Position numbers and translations under genes: made by a program
Notes under the pieces: model-generated
The model's input: only the letters and a program-made list of their open reading frames with translations
Told to the model about the DNA's origin: nothing
The model's database searches: none
From: DATBLE01 sp963734065
GTDB lineage: Bacteria; Actinomycetota; Thermoleophilia; Gaiellales; Gaiellaceae
Length of the DNA: 64,000 bases
NCBI GenBank assembly: GCA_963734065.1
Contig: CAVTFN010000005.1
Coordinates: 1,054,001-1,118,000 of the forward strand
Direction: 5' to 3'
In this document: in pieces, positions 8,397-16,994 of the stretch
Layout: each line of letters begins with the position of its first letter
How positions within the stretch are numbered: position 1 is the first letter of the stretch

Positions 8397-8420
8397 CCTT
8401 TACTGTTATGGTAAAGGGCG
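8397..8420 (+). promoter_or_regulatory. Promoter and likely autoregulatory operator of the AbrB/PIN pair
   Basis: The inverted repeat CCTTTAC (8397-8403) / GTAAAGG (8411-8417) has a 7-nt spacer and directly precedes the antitoxin ATG. A TATGGT hexamer (8407-8412) lies within it, 8 nt before the start. An operator covering the -10 box fits antitoxin autorepression. Confidence 0.55.
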
Positions 8421-8642
8421 ATGTCGAGGATCTCCACCAAGAACCAGGTGACGATTCCGGTCGCCGCGCTCGAGGAGGCGGGGCTGACCGCCGGGGACGA
8501 CGTCGTGATCGAAGCGCTCGAGGACGGGGAGTTGCGCGTCCGGCGTGGCGCGCTCACGTTCGACGGCGCGTTCGGGGCGCTCACGGGCGCCTACCCTCCC
8601 GACTACCTCGAGCGCCTCGACGAGGAGGACGCGCGGCGGTGA
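8421..8642 (+). CDS. AbrB/SpoVT-type antitoxin
   Basis: A 73-residue protein with an N-terminal swapped-hairpin AbrB DNA-binding domain (ISTKNQVTIPVAALEEAGL ... GDDVVIEALEDGELRVR). An acidic tail (YLERLDEEDARR) probably covers the toxin. It is coupled to the next gene by a GTGA overlap, the usual layout of antitoxin-first PIN pairs. It probably binds the inverted repeat just upstream to repress its own operon. Confidence 0.85.
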   Translation: MSRISTKNQVTIPVAALEEAGLTAGDDVVIEALEDGELRVRRGALTFDGAFGALTGAYPPDYLERLDEEDARR

Positions 8643-9046
8643 AGGTGGTGCTGGACGCCGACGTCCTGATCGGCGCACTGGATGCCTCCGATCCTCACCA
8701 TGCCGAGGCACGGGCGCTGTTCACGGCCTGGCATGCGCACGACGACAGCAGGCTGATCAGCGTCGTCAACCTCACCGAGGTCCTGGTCGCGCCCGCCGCC
8801 GAGGGCGGTCGCCTGCGAGCCGCGCGCCGGGCGATCCGCGCCCTCGGCGTGATCGTCCATCGCCCCGCCGAAGCGATCGGCGTCGAGGCCGCCCGCCTCC
8901 GCCGCGTGTACCCGATCAGCCTGCCGGATGCGTACTGCCTGGCCAGCGCCGGGCACACGGGCGGCTCGGTCGCGTCCTTCGACGAGCAGGTGGCGCGCAC
9001 TGCACGCGCCGAAGGGATCCGGCTCGTTCCCCCGCCGAAGCAGTGA
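8639..9046 (+). CDS. PIN-domain ribonuclease toxin (VapC-like)
   Basis: A 135-residue protein with the PIN acidic residues in order: VVLDADVLIGALD at the start, NLTEVLV near residue 40, SLPDAYCLA near residue 97, and SFDEQV near residue 113. VapC-type toxins cut RNA with a Mg2+ site. The GTG start at 8639 overlaps the antitoxin TGA. The pair sits between two polysaccharide operons and may help keep the region in the chromosome (inference). Confidence 0.85.
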   Translation: MKVVLDADVLIGALDASDPHHAEARALFTAWHAHDDSRLISVVNLTEVLVAPAAEGGRLRAARRAIRALGVIVHRPAEAIGVEAARLRRVYPISLPDAYCLASAGHTGGSVASFDEQVARTARAEGIRLVPPPKQ

Positions 9047-9066
9047 GGCGCCGAGCTTCGGCCGGA

Positions 9067-9651
9067 TCAGCCGCTCGGAGTCCAGCCGCCGGTCTCGCCC
9101 TTGTACGTGCCGCCGAACAGGGCGAGCGGCGTGCGCGCCAGAATCTTCAGGTCGACCTTCGGGGAGCGGTGCTCGACGTACCAGACGTCCAGCTCGATCC
9201 GGTCCTCCCAGGGCAGCGCGGCGCGGCCGTGGATCTGCGCCCAGCCGGTGATCCCGGGCTTCACCTCGAGCCGGCGGCGCTGGCGCTCGTCGTAGCGCTC
9301 GACCTGATAGGCGAGCGTCGGCCTCGGGCCGATCAGGCTCATGTCGCCGCGGACGACATTCCAGAGCTGCGGCAGCTCGTCGATCGAGAGCCGGCGGAGG
9401 AGCCTGCCCGTGCGGGTGATCCGCGGGTCGCCGCGGTCGACCGCGTAGCCGGCGCCGAGCCTCTCCGCCCCGACCACCATCGTCCGCAGCTTCAGCAGCT
9501 CGAACTCCTCGCCGTCCTTCCCGACGCGCTGCTGCCGGTAGAGGACCGGCCCGCCGTCCTGGAGCTTGACCGCAAGCGCACCGACGCCCACCAGCGGGCT
9601 CGCCAGCACGAGCCCGGCCGAGGCCAGGGCGACGTCCACGGCGCGGTTCAC
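9067..9651 (-). CDS. Phosphoglycosyl transferase (sugar transferase, PglC/WcaJ catalytic-domain type)
   Basis: A 194-residue minimal monotopic phosphoglycosyl transferase. An N-terminal re-entrant membrane helix (ALASAGLVLASPLVGVGALAVKLQ) is followed by LLKLRTMVVGAE, then IDELPQLWNVVRGDMSLIGPRP, which includes the catalytic Asp-Glu pair. It moves a sugar-1-phosphate to undecaprenyl phosphate and so starts chain assembly. There is no N-terminal five-helix region as in WcaJ or WbaP, so it belongs to the short class. The GTG start overlaps the upstream methyltransferase TGA. It is the last gene of the 12690-9067 unit. A second, larger homologue lies at 57677-58366. Confidence 0.9.
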   Translation of the reverse strand: MNRAVDVALASAGLVLASPLVGVGALAVKLQDGGPVLYRQQRVGKDGEEFELLKLRTMVVGAERLGAGYAVDRGDPRITRTGRLLRRLSIDELPQLWNVVRGDMSLIGPRPTLAYQVERYDERQRRRLEVKPGITGWAQIHGRAALPWEDRIELDVWYVEHRSPKVDLKILARTPLALFGGTYKGETGGWTPSG

Positions 9652-10382
9652 GCGGTCTTCCGGGCGTGGACGACGACGCTGTCGGCCACCTGCACGAGCG
9701 GCGGAACGCCCTCGGACGCCCGCCTCAGCGCCTCCGAGACTCGAACGACTGCCCGCGAGCGCGCCGGGAGCAGGTCGAGGTCTGTTGCCTGCGGATTGAT
9801 CGTCAGAAAGCCGTCGGCGGTGATCGAGACCGGCCCGATCGCGCGGAACAGCTCGCGCAGCTCCGCGAGCGTCCAGTAGCGGACGTCCTGACCGCTACCC
9901 GCAGAGAAGCGGCGCCGCGCCTGCCGGACGAGGTTCAGCGCCCCCCGCGCGTTCGGCATCTCGACCCAGACGACGCCGCCGGGCCGCAGCACCCGGCGAA
10001 CCTCCGCGACCACCCGCGGCACGTCGTCCTTCGCCAGGTGCTGGAGGACGCTGTACGAGAAGACCGCGTCGAAGGCTTCGTCCTCGAACGGCAGCTCGCG
10101 GGCGTCCGCGACCGCGTACTCGGCCTCCACCCCGAGCTGTCCGGCCACGCGCCGCGCCGCCCCGACCGACTTCTTCGCCAGGTCGATCCCGGTCGGGCAC
10201 CAGCCGGCGCGCGCGGCGGCGATCGTCCAGCGGCCCCAGTTGCAGCCGACGTCGAGCAGCGCGCGCCCCCTCCCGTCCGGCAGCGGGAACGGCGGTATCG
10301 GGTAGCGCGTGAGCTCGACGCCCCGGTAGAGGTTCCCGTGCGTCTTGATCAACGACGCGCGGACGTGCTCGTCGACCTCCAT
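9648..10382 (-). CDS. Class I SAM-dependent methyltransferase
   Basis: A 244-residue protein. SAM-binding motif I is LLDVGCNWGRW (about residues 42-52). The acidic loop GIDLAKKSV, VADARELPFEDEAFDAVFSYSVLQHL and VLRPGGVVWVEMPN follow in the Methyltransf_11 order. It probably methylates a glycan or lipid-linked intermediate. The acceptor is unknown. The ATG shares one base with the upstream GT2 stop (TGATG). Confidence 0.85.
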   Translation of the reverse strand: MEVDEHVRASLIKTHGNLYRGVELTRYPIPPFPLPDGRGRALLDVGCNWGRWTIAAARAGWCPTGIDLAKKSVGAARRVAGQLGVEAEYAVADARELPFEDEAFDAVFSYSVLQHLAKDDVPRVVAEVRRVLRPGGVVWVEMPNARGALNLVRQARRRFSAGSGQDVRYWTLAELRELFRAIGPVSITADGFLTINPQATDLDLLPARSRAVVRVSEALRRASEGVPPLVQVADSVVVHARKTA

Positions 10383-11494
10383 CACCGCGTCCCCTCGGCC
10401 GGATCCCACGTCGCGGGAACGCCCCGCCGCAGGTAGTTCCAGAGCGAGACGACCGTCGCCCAGGTGACGAGCGCGTAGTAGCGCGGCAGCCCGCGCCACA
10501 CCGCCGCGAGCACGAGGAAGGCGAGCTGACAGCCGAGCAGCACATCGTAGACGAGGCCCGCACGCAGCGCGACCAGAGCGACGTTCGTGCCGAGCACGAC
10601 CAGGTGCAGGAGGCCGCTGCCGTAGCGGAGGTGGCGGTGGGAGACGATCTCGACGAAGTACCCCGCCGGCAAGCGCCGGAGCATCTTCCCGCGCAGGACG
10701 ATCAGCCAGCAGTGCTCGAACATGCGCACCTTGCGGCGGTACTCGGTCTCGATCTCGGGTGTCGGCTTCTCGAAGGCGAGCGCCTGCGGGTCGTAGACGG
10801 CCCGGCGGCCACGCTGGACCATCAGATACGGAAGCGAGAGATCGTGGCCGAAGCGCGGATCGACCTCGACGTAGTCCGAGCGCCGGACCGCGTACACCGA
10901 CCCGTTGCCGCCCGTGACCGACCCGACCGCCGACTCCTGCGCGCGCAGCCACGTCTCGAAGCGCCAGTACACGCCCTCGCGGTTCGAGCCGGCCGCGTCG
11001 GTCAGCACCAGGCGGCCGCAGACGTACGCGACGTCCGGATCCGCAAACGAGCGAACGAGCTTGGTGAGCGTGTCGGGAGCCCAGGTCGCGTTCGCGTCCG
11101 AGAAGGCGACGATCTCCCCCGCGGTCTCGCGCACCGCGCGATCCTGCGCCGCCACCTTGCCGCCCCGGGGGCACCGGATCAGCCGCACCCGTGGCTCGCG
11201 GGCCGCGACCGCCTCGACCAGCTCGTCGGTGCGGTCCTCGGAGGCGTCGGAGGTGACCACGATCTCGAGCCGGTCGGCCGGGTAGTCGAGCGCGAGCAGG
11301 TTCTCCAGCCGCCGCTCGATCACCGATTCCTCGTTGTACGCGGCGACGATCACCGTCACCGCCGGCGTCGTCTCCGCCCCACGCACCGGCCGCCGCCGCA
11401 CGCGGGCGACGAGCGCAGCCGCGAGCGGGTACCCGGCATGCGTCCAGACGAGCGCGCCCAGGGCGACCCAGAAGACGACCTCGAGGACGATCAT
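10382..11494 (-). CDS. Membrane GT2 glycosyltransferase
   Basis: A 370-residue protein. An N-terminal helix (IVLEVVFWVALGALVWTHAGYPLAAAL) is followed by a GT-A domain: VTVIVAAYNEESVIERRLENLL, VTSDASEDRTDE, FSDANATW (DXD position), a late GHDLSLPY, and a QRGRRAVYD-type element. Two or three hydrophobic helices close the protein (about residues 290-355). This layout is typical of processive or lipid-facing exopolysaccharide transferases. It overlaps the upstream GT4 gene by ATGA and the downstream methyltransferase by one base. Confidence 0.85.
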   Translation of the reverse strand: MIVLEVVFWVALGALVWTHAGYPLAAALVARVRRRPVRGAETTPAVTVIVAAYNEESVIERRLENLLALDYPADRLEIVVTSDASEDRTDELVEAVAAREPRVRLIRCPRGGKVAAQDRAVRETAGEIVAFSDANATWAPDTLTKLVRSFADPDVAYVCGRLVLTDAAGSNREGVYWRFETWLRAQESAVGSVTGGNGSVYAVRRSDYVEVDPRFGHDLSLPYLMVQRGRRAVYDPQALAFEKPTPEIETEYRRKVRMFEHCWLIVLRGKMLRRLPAGYFVEIVSHRHLRYGSGLLHLVVLGTNVALVALRAGLVYDVLLGCQLAFLVLAAVWRGLPRYYALVTWATVVSLWNYLRRGVPATWDPAEGTR

Positions 11495-12690
11495 GCCGCG
11501 CGGCTGAGCTCCGACAGCACCGACTCGTACCGGCCGATCGCGATCGCCCGGTCGGCCTCCGACTCGGCGTACTCGCGGGCCCGCTTCCCCATCTCCGCGA
11601 GGTCGAACTCGCCGTCGTGCGCCGCACGGATCGCGCGGGCGAGCGCGAACGGATCGCCCGGCGGCACGACCACCCCGCAGCCGACGCTCGCCACCAGCTG
11701 CGCAGTCTCGCTCTCGGCCTCGGCGGCCGCGATCACCGGCCGGCCGGTCGCGAGCACGCCGTACAGCCGGCTGGGGACGACGTAGCCGGCGAGCCCGCGG
11801 GCGAGGCCGACGACGTGAATGTCGGCGCTCGAGATCGACAGCGAGCGCAGCTCGTAGGGTTGCCAGGCCATGAAGCGCACCTTCTCGGCCTGGAGCCGCC
11901 GGGCGAGCTGCACGAGCTCCTCGCGCCTGGCCCCGCCGCCGATGATCCGCACCGCGAGGTTGTCGAGGTCGCGCAGGAAGGTGCACGCCCGGATCAGCGA
12001 GTCCAGGTCCTGGGCATGCCCGACGTTCCCCGAGTGCATGACCACGAAGCGCCTGGTCAGGCGGTGCTCGCGCGCCCACGGGTTGTCGCGCGGCTGCGGC
12101 CGTACGCGGGTGACGTCGACCCAGTTGGGGATCACCCGGATCCGCTCCGCCTGCACGCCCTTCTCCTCCAGCCGGCGCTTCATCGTGTCGCCGATCGCAA
12201 CCACCCGATCGGCAGAGCGGAGCGAAGAGTCGACGAGCAGCCTCAGCGACCGGACGACGACCGGATTGCGCAGGCGGCCGAGCTTGACCGCGATCTCGGG
12301 GAAGACGTCCTGGGCGATCACGAGCAGCGGCGCCCGGAAGCGGGCGGCGATCACGCGCGCCATCGCGCCGATGAACGGCGGGTCGGTCATGCAGACGACC
12401 AGGTCGGGCCGCCGGGCGAACAGGCCCTTCCACATCACCCCGAACACGTACGTCAGGTAGTTCAGGGCGCGGCGCGACAGCCGCGAGCGCTCGTACGTGG
12501 TCGAGCGGACGCGGACGATCTGGACGCCGTTCCGCTCCTGCTGGGCCGGAACCTCCGGCGCCGCGCCGGCGATCACGGTCACGTCGTAGTCGGCGGCGAG
12601 CGCCTCGCAGAGCTCGGTGAGCAGGTTGGCGGTCGCCTCGACACCGGGCCAGTAGTACTGGTTCAGAACGAGAACGCGTTGCCGGCGCAC
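11491..12690 (-). CDS. GT4 glycosyltransferase (WbuB-like GT-B)
   Basis: A 399-residue GT-B protein. The acceptor half starts VLVLNQYYWPGVEATANLLTEL with VVCMTDPPFIG near residue 100. The donor half has VMHSGNVGHAQDLDSLI, then VVPSRLYGVLATGRPVIAAA, where the E-x7-E-like donor loop of GT4 normally lies. Family members add hexosamines to lipid-linked O-antigen or capsule units. The GTG start is first in its operon, 8 nt after a TAGCCT hexamer. Confidence 0.85.
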   Translation of the reverse strand: MRRQRVLVLNQYYWPGVEATANLLTELCEALAADYDVTVIAGAAPEVPAQQERNGVQIVRVRSTTYERSRLSRRALNYLTYVFGVMWKGLFARRPDLVVCMTDPPFIGAMARVIAARFRAPLLVIAQDVFPEIAVKLGRLRNPVVVRSLRLLVDSSLRSADRVVAIGDTMKRRLEEKGVQAERIRVIPNWVDVTRVRPQPRDNPWAREHRLTRRFVVMHSGNVGHAQDLDSLIRACTFLRDLDNLAVRIIGGGARREELVQLARRLQAEKVRFMAWQPYELRSLSISSADIHVVGLARGLAGYVVPSRLYGVLATGRPVIAAAEAESETAQLVASVGCGVVVPPGDPFALARAIRAAHDGEFDLAEMGKRAREYAESEADRAIAIGRYESVLSELSRAA

Positions 12691-12704
12691 GGGAGAACAG
12701 GCTA
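12691..12704 (-). promoter_or_regulatory. Leaderless-type promoter of the 12690-9067 operon
   Basis: Minus-strand TAGCCT (12699-12704) is followed by 8 nt and the GTG at 12690. It is divergent from the promoter at 12791, with the palindrome 12743-12770 between the two. Confidence 0.5.
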
Positions 12705-12742
12705 TCCGCGAGATCAGGCGGATCGAGAGCTCGCCGCGGACC

Positions 12743-12770
12743 GCAGTGACAGGCTCGAGCCTGTCACTGC
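12743..12770. repeat. 28-nt dispersed palindrome, copy 2 (between divergent operons)
   Basis: A perfect palindrome with the same 12-nt arms as the copies at 4263 and 48897 and the centre TCGA. It lies between two divergent promoters and could be an operator or a cruciform-forming repeat. Confidence 0.85.
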
Positions 12771-12790
12771 TGGAACCGGGACGGCGGCGC

Positions 12791-12804
12791 TAACGTCCAC
12801 GGCC
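12791..12804 (+). promoter_or_regulatory. Leaderless-type promoter of the 12805-16980 operon
   Basis: TAACGT (12791-12796) is followed by 8 nt and the GTG at 12805. Confidence 0.5.
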
Positions 12805-13848
12805 GTGACCGACATCGCCGTCCTCGGCCCCGATCCCGGCTTCGGCGGCGGCGGGGCCGCGCAGCTCGAGGCCTTCCTGGTCGCAGCGGCCGCGCTCGGA
12901 CGGACGACGGAGATCCACTACGGGCGGATGCCGTCCCGCAGCCGGCCGGTGGACGCCGCCAACCAGTTCGCGTTCGGCCGGAAGGTCGCGCCGCGCCTGC
13001 GGGACGCGCACGAGCTCTGGGTGGTCGCGACGTCCGCGGCGAACGGCTACGCCGCGGCGCTCAGCGGCCGCCCCTACTGCGCGTGGATCGGCACCGGGCT
13101 CGAGGAGGAATGGGCGGGAAGGCGTCCCGGCCTGCGCCCCTCGCGCCGCCTGGCGATCAGGGTCAACGGCCCGGTGCTGCGGAAGATGGAGCGGCTCGTG
13201 CTGGCCGGCGCACGGCGCGTGTACGCGACCTCGCCGTACAGCCGCGCCAGCGTCGCCCGCGCCGGCCGCCTCGACGTGGGCGAGGTCGGGATCCTGCCGC
13301 TGCCGGTCGACCTCGAGCACTTCAGGCCCGCGCCCGACGACGACTGGCAGGCGACGCTCGACGATCCGGTGCTCGTCTTCGTCGGCCGTGCGAACGATCC
13401 GCGCAAGAACGTCGGACTGCTGCTCGACGCGCTGCGGCAACTCCCCGGCGTACGTGCGCTCCTGGTCGGCGAACCGCCCGACACACCGCTGCCCGAGCGC
13501 GCGCAGGCCACCGGCGTGGTCCCGTCGATCGCGCCGTTCTTGCGCCGGGGGACGATGCTCGTCCTACCGTCGCACCAGGAGGGCTTCGGGATCGTCGGCG
13601 CCGAGGCGATGGCGGCCGGGCTGCCGGTGGTGACGACCCCGTCCGGCGGGCCGGAGGCGCTCGTCCGCGACTCGCGCGGAGGCGTGGTGCTCTCCGGGTT
13701 CTCGGCGGAGGAGCTCGCCGACCGGGTGCGGACACTGCTCGACGATCCGTCCAGGCTCGCGTACATGCGCCGGAAGGGACGTGAGTACGTCGCCCACGAG
13801 CATTCGCCGGAGCGGCTCCGGCTGCTCCTCGGAGAAGCACTCTCGTGA
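12805..13848 (+). CDS. GT4-family glycosyltransferase
   Basis: A 347-residue GT-B protein. The N-terminal half has DPGFGGGGAAQLEAFL and the connecting strand VYATSPYSRASVA. The donor half has LVFVGRANDPRKNVGLLLDAL and PSHQEGFGIVGAEAMAAGLPVV, with the E-x7-E nucleotide-sugar motif (EGFGIVGAE) near residues 258-266. It probably extends the lipid-linked glycan from a nucleotide sugar. The GTG start lies 8 nt after a TAACGT hexamer, which suggests a leaderless message. It overlaps the next gene by GTGA. Confidence 0.9.
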   Translation: MTDIAVLGPDPGFGGGGAAQLEAFLVAAAALGRTTEIHYGRMPSRSRPVDAANQFAFGRKVAPRLRDAHELWVVATSAANGYAAALSGRPYCAWIGTGLEEEWAGRRPGLRPSRRLAIRVNGPVLRKMERLVLAGARRVYATSPYSRASVARAGRLDVGEVGILPLPVDLEHFRPAPDDDWQATLDDPVLVFVGRANDPRKNVGLLLDALRQLPGVRALLVGEPPDTPLPERAQATGVVPSIAPFLRRGTMLVLPSHQEGFGIVGAEAMAAGLPVVTTPSGGPEALVRDSRGGVVLSGFSAEELADRVRTLLDDPSRLAYMRRKGREYVAHEHSPERLRLLLGEALS

Positions 13849-14909
13849 TCGGCATCTCGCTGCTGACGCTCGATCCGTGGACCGTCGGCGGCACCCAGAC
13901 CCACGCCCGCGAGCTCGTGCGGGCACTCGCCGAGCACGGCACGCTGGACTACCGCGTCTACGTCTCGGAGATCGCCCCGGAGGCAGGCGGCGAGCTGCGA
14001 ACCGTCGTCGTGCCGGAGTTCCCGGCGAGCCGCAGCCGCCTGGGTCGGATCGCCGGTCTGACGCGCGCCACCGTCGCGGGCGGCAGGCTCCGGCGAGCAC
14101 TCGACCGCGACCATGCCGCCGCCTTCCACTTCCCGCTGACCGTGATGCTGCCGCGCGTCGGCGCGCCGGCGACCACGACGATCCACGACCTCCAGCACGA
14201 GGCCTACCCGCAGTTCTTCTCGCGCCCGCAACTGAGCTACCGGCGCCACGTGTACGGCCGCTCGATCAAGGCGAGCCGGATCGTCATCACCGTCAGCGAG
14301 CACGTCCGCGACGACCTCGTCGAACGGCTCGGGTACCCGGTCGAGCGCGTGCGGGTAATCCACCACGGCGTCGACCACGAGCGGTTCACGCCGGACAGCC
14401 GCAAGCGCGAGCCGTTCCTCCTCTACCCCGCCAACTGGTGGCCGCACAAGAACCACGAGCTGCTGCTGGAGGCATTCGCCTCGGTGCGCGGCGAACGGCC
14501 GGAGTTGCGGCTCGTGCTCACGGGCTCGGATCATCCGGCCGACCTTCCCGGGGGCGTCACGTCGCTGGGGCGGGTGTCCGACGAGCGGCTCGTGGAGCTC
14601 TACCGGACCGCAGCCGCGCTCGTCTTCCCGAGCCTCTACGAGGGGTTCGGGCTGCCGCCGCTGGAGGCGATGGCGTGCGCGTGCCCGGTGGCCGTCTCGC
14701 GGGTGGCGGCGCTGCCCGAGGTCTGCGGCAACGCCGCGGTGTACTTCGACCCCACCTCTGCGGAGAGCATCGCGAAGGGGATCGTCGAGGCGCTCGACCG
14801 GCCTCCTGCGGGCGGCCCCGAGCGGGCCGCTCTCTTCACCTGGGAGGAGTTCGCGCACCGCCACGACGCCGTGTACCGTGAATTGGCCGGCCCGGACGAG
14901 ACGGGATGA
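13845..14909 (+). CDS. GT4-family (mannosyltransferase-like) glycosyltransferase
   Basis: A 354-residue GT-B protein. It has LDPWTVGGTQTHARELV at the N-terminus and TIHDLQHEAYPQFF and TVSEHVRDDLVERLG in the acceptor half. The donor half has YPANWWPHKNHELLLEAF and PSLYEGFGLPPLEAMACACPV (E-x7-E). This combination (IHDLQH, then WPHKNH, then SLYEGFGLPPLE) is typical of the WbdA/mtfB-type mannosyltransferase group, although the true donor is unknown. GTG start overlapping the previous stop; ATGA overlap with the next gene. Confidence 0.9.
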   Translation: MIGISLLTLDPWTVGGTQTHARELVRALAEHGTLDYRVYVSEIAPEAGGELRTVVVPEFPASRSRLGRIAGLTRATVAGGRLRRALDRDHAAAFHFPLTVMLPRVGAPATTTIHDLQHEAYPQFFSRPQLSYRRHVYGRSIKASRIVITVSEHVRDDLVERLGYPVERVRVIHHGVDHERFTPDSRKREPFLLYPANWWPHKNHELLLEAFASVRGERPELRLVLTGSDHPADLPGGVTSLGRVSDERLVELYRTAAALVFPSLYEGFGLPPLEAMACACPVAVSRVAALPEVCGNAAVYFDPTSAESIAKGIVEALDRPPAGGPERAALFTWEEFAHRHDAVYRELAGPDETG

Positions 14910-16309
14910 CGATGCGGTTCCTGTTCACAACGCTGCAGACCTACGAGAGCGAGTTCTACGCGCGCGTCGGCGAGGAGCTGCGCGCGCACGGGCACGAGGT
15001 CGCGCACGTGACCGTCTCGCGGGCATCGGCGCAGGAGCTCCGCGCGCAGGGAATCGACGCCCGCTGCCTGGGCGACGTGGCCGCCGCCGGCGAGCCCACC
15101 GACCTCGCCGCCGAGGTCCGGCGGATCGAGGCGACCTACGACCTGCCGCACATTCGCGACGTGTACCGGGCGGACTGGGCCTGCAGCGGCCGCTCGGAGG
15201 AGTGGTGCGTCACCCGCACCGCCCGTACCTTTCGCGCGCTCGAGCGCGTCTTCGACGACGTGCGCCCAGACGTGCTCGTCCCCGAGGTCGGTAACGAGAC
15301 GATCCGCGTCGCCGCCCACCTGATCGGGCTGCAGCGCGGGATCCCGGTGCTCTTCCTCCTCTACACGATCTTTCCGGATCCGCTGCGCCTGTACGTGGAC
15401 ACGCTCCACGCGCCGATCGCGGGCCAGGACGAGATCCGCGAGCTGACCGCCGAGGAACGGGACGAGGTGGAGGCGTTCCGCCGCTCGTTCACCGCCGAGG
15501 CGAAGCCGATCCGCGAGCACCGTCGCGTCCCGATCGAGGCGCGGCGCGCGAAGGTGCTCGCCGGCCACGTGCGTCGCAAGGCGACGGTCGACCGCGACAA
15601 CGACTACCTCCGCCCCTGGCGGCTGCTGCATACGAACGCCTCCGAGTGGGCGCGCGCGCGGGCGGCGCGGCCGTTCTACGACGGGCTCGACACCGGGTCT
15701 AAGAATCACATTGCGCGACCGTTCGTCTACTTCCCTTTGCACGTCACGGACGACTACAAGATCACGCGGATCATCCCGCACTGCCGTGACCAGGTCTCGC
15801 TGGTCGAGCAGGTCGCCGACGCACTGCCGGTCGGCTACGACCTCGTGCTCAAGGAGCACCCGATGTCGCTCGGCCGCAACAGCATCGGCCTGCTGCGCCG
15901 GCTGCGGCGGCGACCGAACGTGCGCCTCGTCCAGCCTTACACGAGCTCGCATGACCTGATCCGCGACTCGGTCGGCGTCGTCGTGATCTCGTCGACCGTC
16001 GGGCTGGAGGCGCTCCTCTACGACAAGCCGGTGCTGACGCTCGGCGACCCTTTCTACGCCGGGTTCGGCGTCACCCTCGACGTCGGCTCGTTCGCGGAGA
16101 TCACCGAGCGCGTCCCCGAGCTGCTCCGCTTCCGGCCCGACTCCGAACGGATCCGCCGCTTCCTCCACGCGGCGATGCGCAACTGCTACCCGGGCGCACC
16201 TGTGCTCGTCGACCGCTCCGAGGAGAACGCGATCCGGCTGGCCGGCTCGATCGAGACAGCGGCGCGGGCAGCGCTCGCGTCACGTGCCCCGGCTCACGCA
16301 CTGGCATGA
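14906..16309 (+). CDS. Capsule polysaccharide biosynthesis transferase (KpsC/KpsS-like)
   Basis: A 467-residue protein with the Capsule_synth signature in its C-terminal half: FPLHVTDDYKITR (about residues 272-284), DLVLKEHPMSLGR (Lys-x-His-Pro near residues 315-318) and VVVISSTVGLEALLYDKPVL (the S-S-x2-G-x-E-A donor-site loop). In KpsC and KpsS the His-Pro motif binds the CMP of CMP-Kdo. Here two CMP-sugar synthetase genes are present in the same window, so a CMP-nonulosonate donor is a reasonable inference. It resembles the SWDNL paralogues only remotely. Coupled on both sides by ATGA overlaps. Confidence 0.75.
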   Translation: MTMRFLFTTLQTYESEFYARVGEELRAHGHEVAHVTVSRASAQELRAQGIDARCLGDVAAAGEPTDLAAEVRRIEATYDLPHIRDVYRADWACSGRSEEWCVTRTARTFRALERVFDDVRPDVLVPEVGNETIRVAAHLIGLQRGIPVLFLLYTIFPDPLRLYVDTLHAPIAGQDEIRELTAEERDEVEAFRRSFTAEAKPIREHRRVPIEARRAKVLAGHVRRKATVDRDNDYLRPWRLLHTNASEWARARAARPFYDGLDTGSKNHIARPFVYFPLHVTDDYKITRIIPHCRDQVSLVEQVADALPVGYDLVLKEHPMSLGRNSIGLLRRLRRRPNVRLVQPYTSSHDLIRDSVGVVVISSTVGLEALLYDKPVLTLGDPFYAGFGVTLDVGSFAEITERVPELLRFRPDSERIRRFLHAAMRNCYPGAPVLVDRSEENAIRLAGSIETAARAALASRAPAHALA

Positions 16310-16980
16310 GCCTGAAGGCCGTCCTCTTCTGGGATCTCGACGGGACACTGCTCCTGACGGGCCGCGCGGGCCTGTACGCGTTCGAGGAGGCGCTCGAGGA
16401 GGTGACGGGCACGAGCGTGAGCCTGGAGGAGGTCTCCACCCCGGGCTTCACGGACGCCGGCGTCGCGCGGCTGGTGCTCGAGCATGCAGGACAGCCGAGC
16501 GACCCCGGGACGGTCGAGGCGGTGCTGCGCTCCTACGAGCGCCGGCTGCCGGCCAGCCTGCCCCGCCGCCGGGGCCGCGTGCTCGACGGGATCCGCGAGG
16601 TGCTCGAAGACCTGGAGGGCCGCGACGACGTCCGCTCGTACCTGCTCACCGGCAACACGCCCACCGGCGCCCGCGCGAAGCTCGGCCACTACGACCTCGA
16701 CCGTTTCTTCGAGGACGGCGAGGGCGCCTTCTGCATCGACCACGGATCGCGCGTGGACATCGCACGGCGGGCGCTGCCGCTCGCCGAGGGTGCCGACGCG
16801 ATGTACGTGATCGGCGACACGCCAGCCGACGTCGAGTGCGGCAAGGCGATCGGAGCGAGGACGATCGCGGTCGCGTCGGGCTGGCACTCGGCCGACGAGC
16901 TGGCCGCGACCGAGCCGTGGCTCGTGCTGGAGCGGATCCCGGAGCCGGACGCGTTCCGGGAGCTCGTCGGCATCGGATGA
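16306..16980 (+). CDS. HAD-superfamily phosphatase (phosphoglycolate-phosphatase-like)
   Basis: A 224-residue protein with HAD motif I WDLDGTLLLTG (nucleophile Asp near residue 10), an alpha-helical cap, motif II YLLTGN, and motif IV VIGDTPADVECG. It removes phosphate from a small metabolite, perhaps a sugar phosphate used in this cluster (inference). Last gene of the plus-strand operon. It ends 14 nt before the converging SWDNL gene. Confidence 0.85.
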   Translation: MSLKAVLFWDLDGTLLLTGRAGLYAFEEALEEVTGTSVSLEEVSTPGFTDAGVARLVLEHAGQPSDPGTVEAVLRSYERRLPASLPRRRGRVLDGIREVLEDLEGRDDVRSYLLTGNTPTGARAKLGHYDLDRFFEDGEGAFCIDHGSRVDIARRALPLAEGADAMYVIGDTPADVECGKAIGARTIAVASGWHSADELAATEPWLVLERIPEPDAFRELVGIG

Positions 16981-16994
16981 CCCGAGCCGGCGGG

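Noticed and set aside
10382..11494. Possible Wzx flippase or Wzy polymerase
   Set aside because: The only multi-helix proteins are GT2 enzymes with clear GT-A motifs and the ABC-2 permease. No protein with 10-12 membrane helices was found in the window.
14906..16309. Eleventh member of the SWDNL array
   Set aside because: It has a Lys-x-His-Pro motif and a Capsule_synth-like donor loop but lacks the SWDNL and VWN motifs, so it is kept as a separate KpsC/S-like protein.
16981..16994. Terminator between convergent operons
   Set aside because: Only 14 nt separate the two stop codons. There is no stem-loop with a T-tract.
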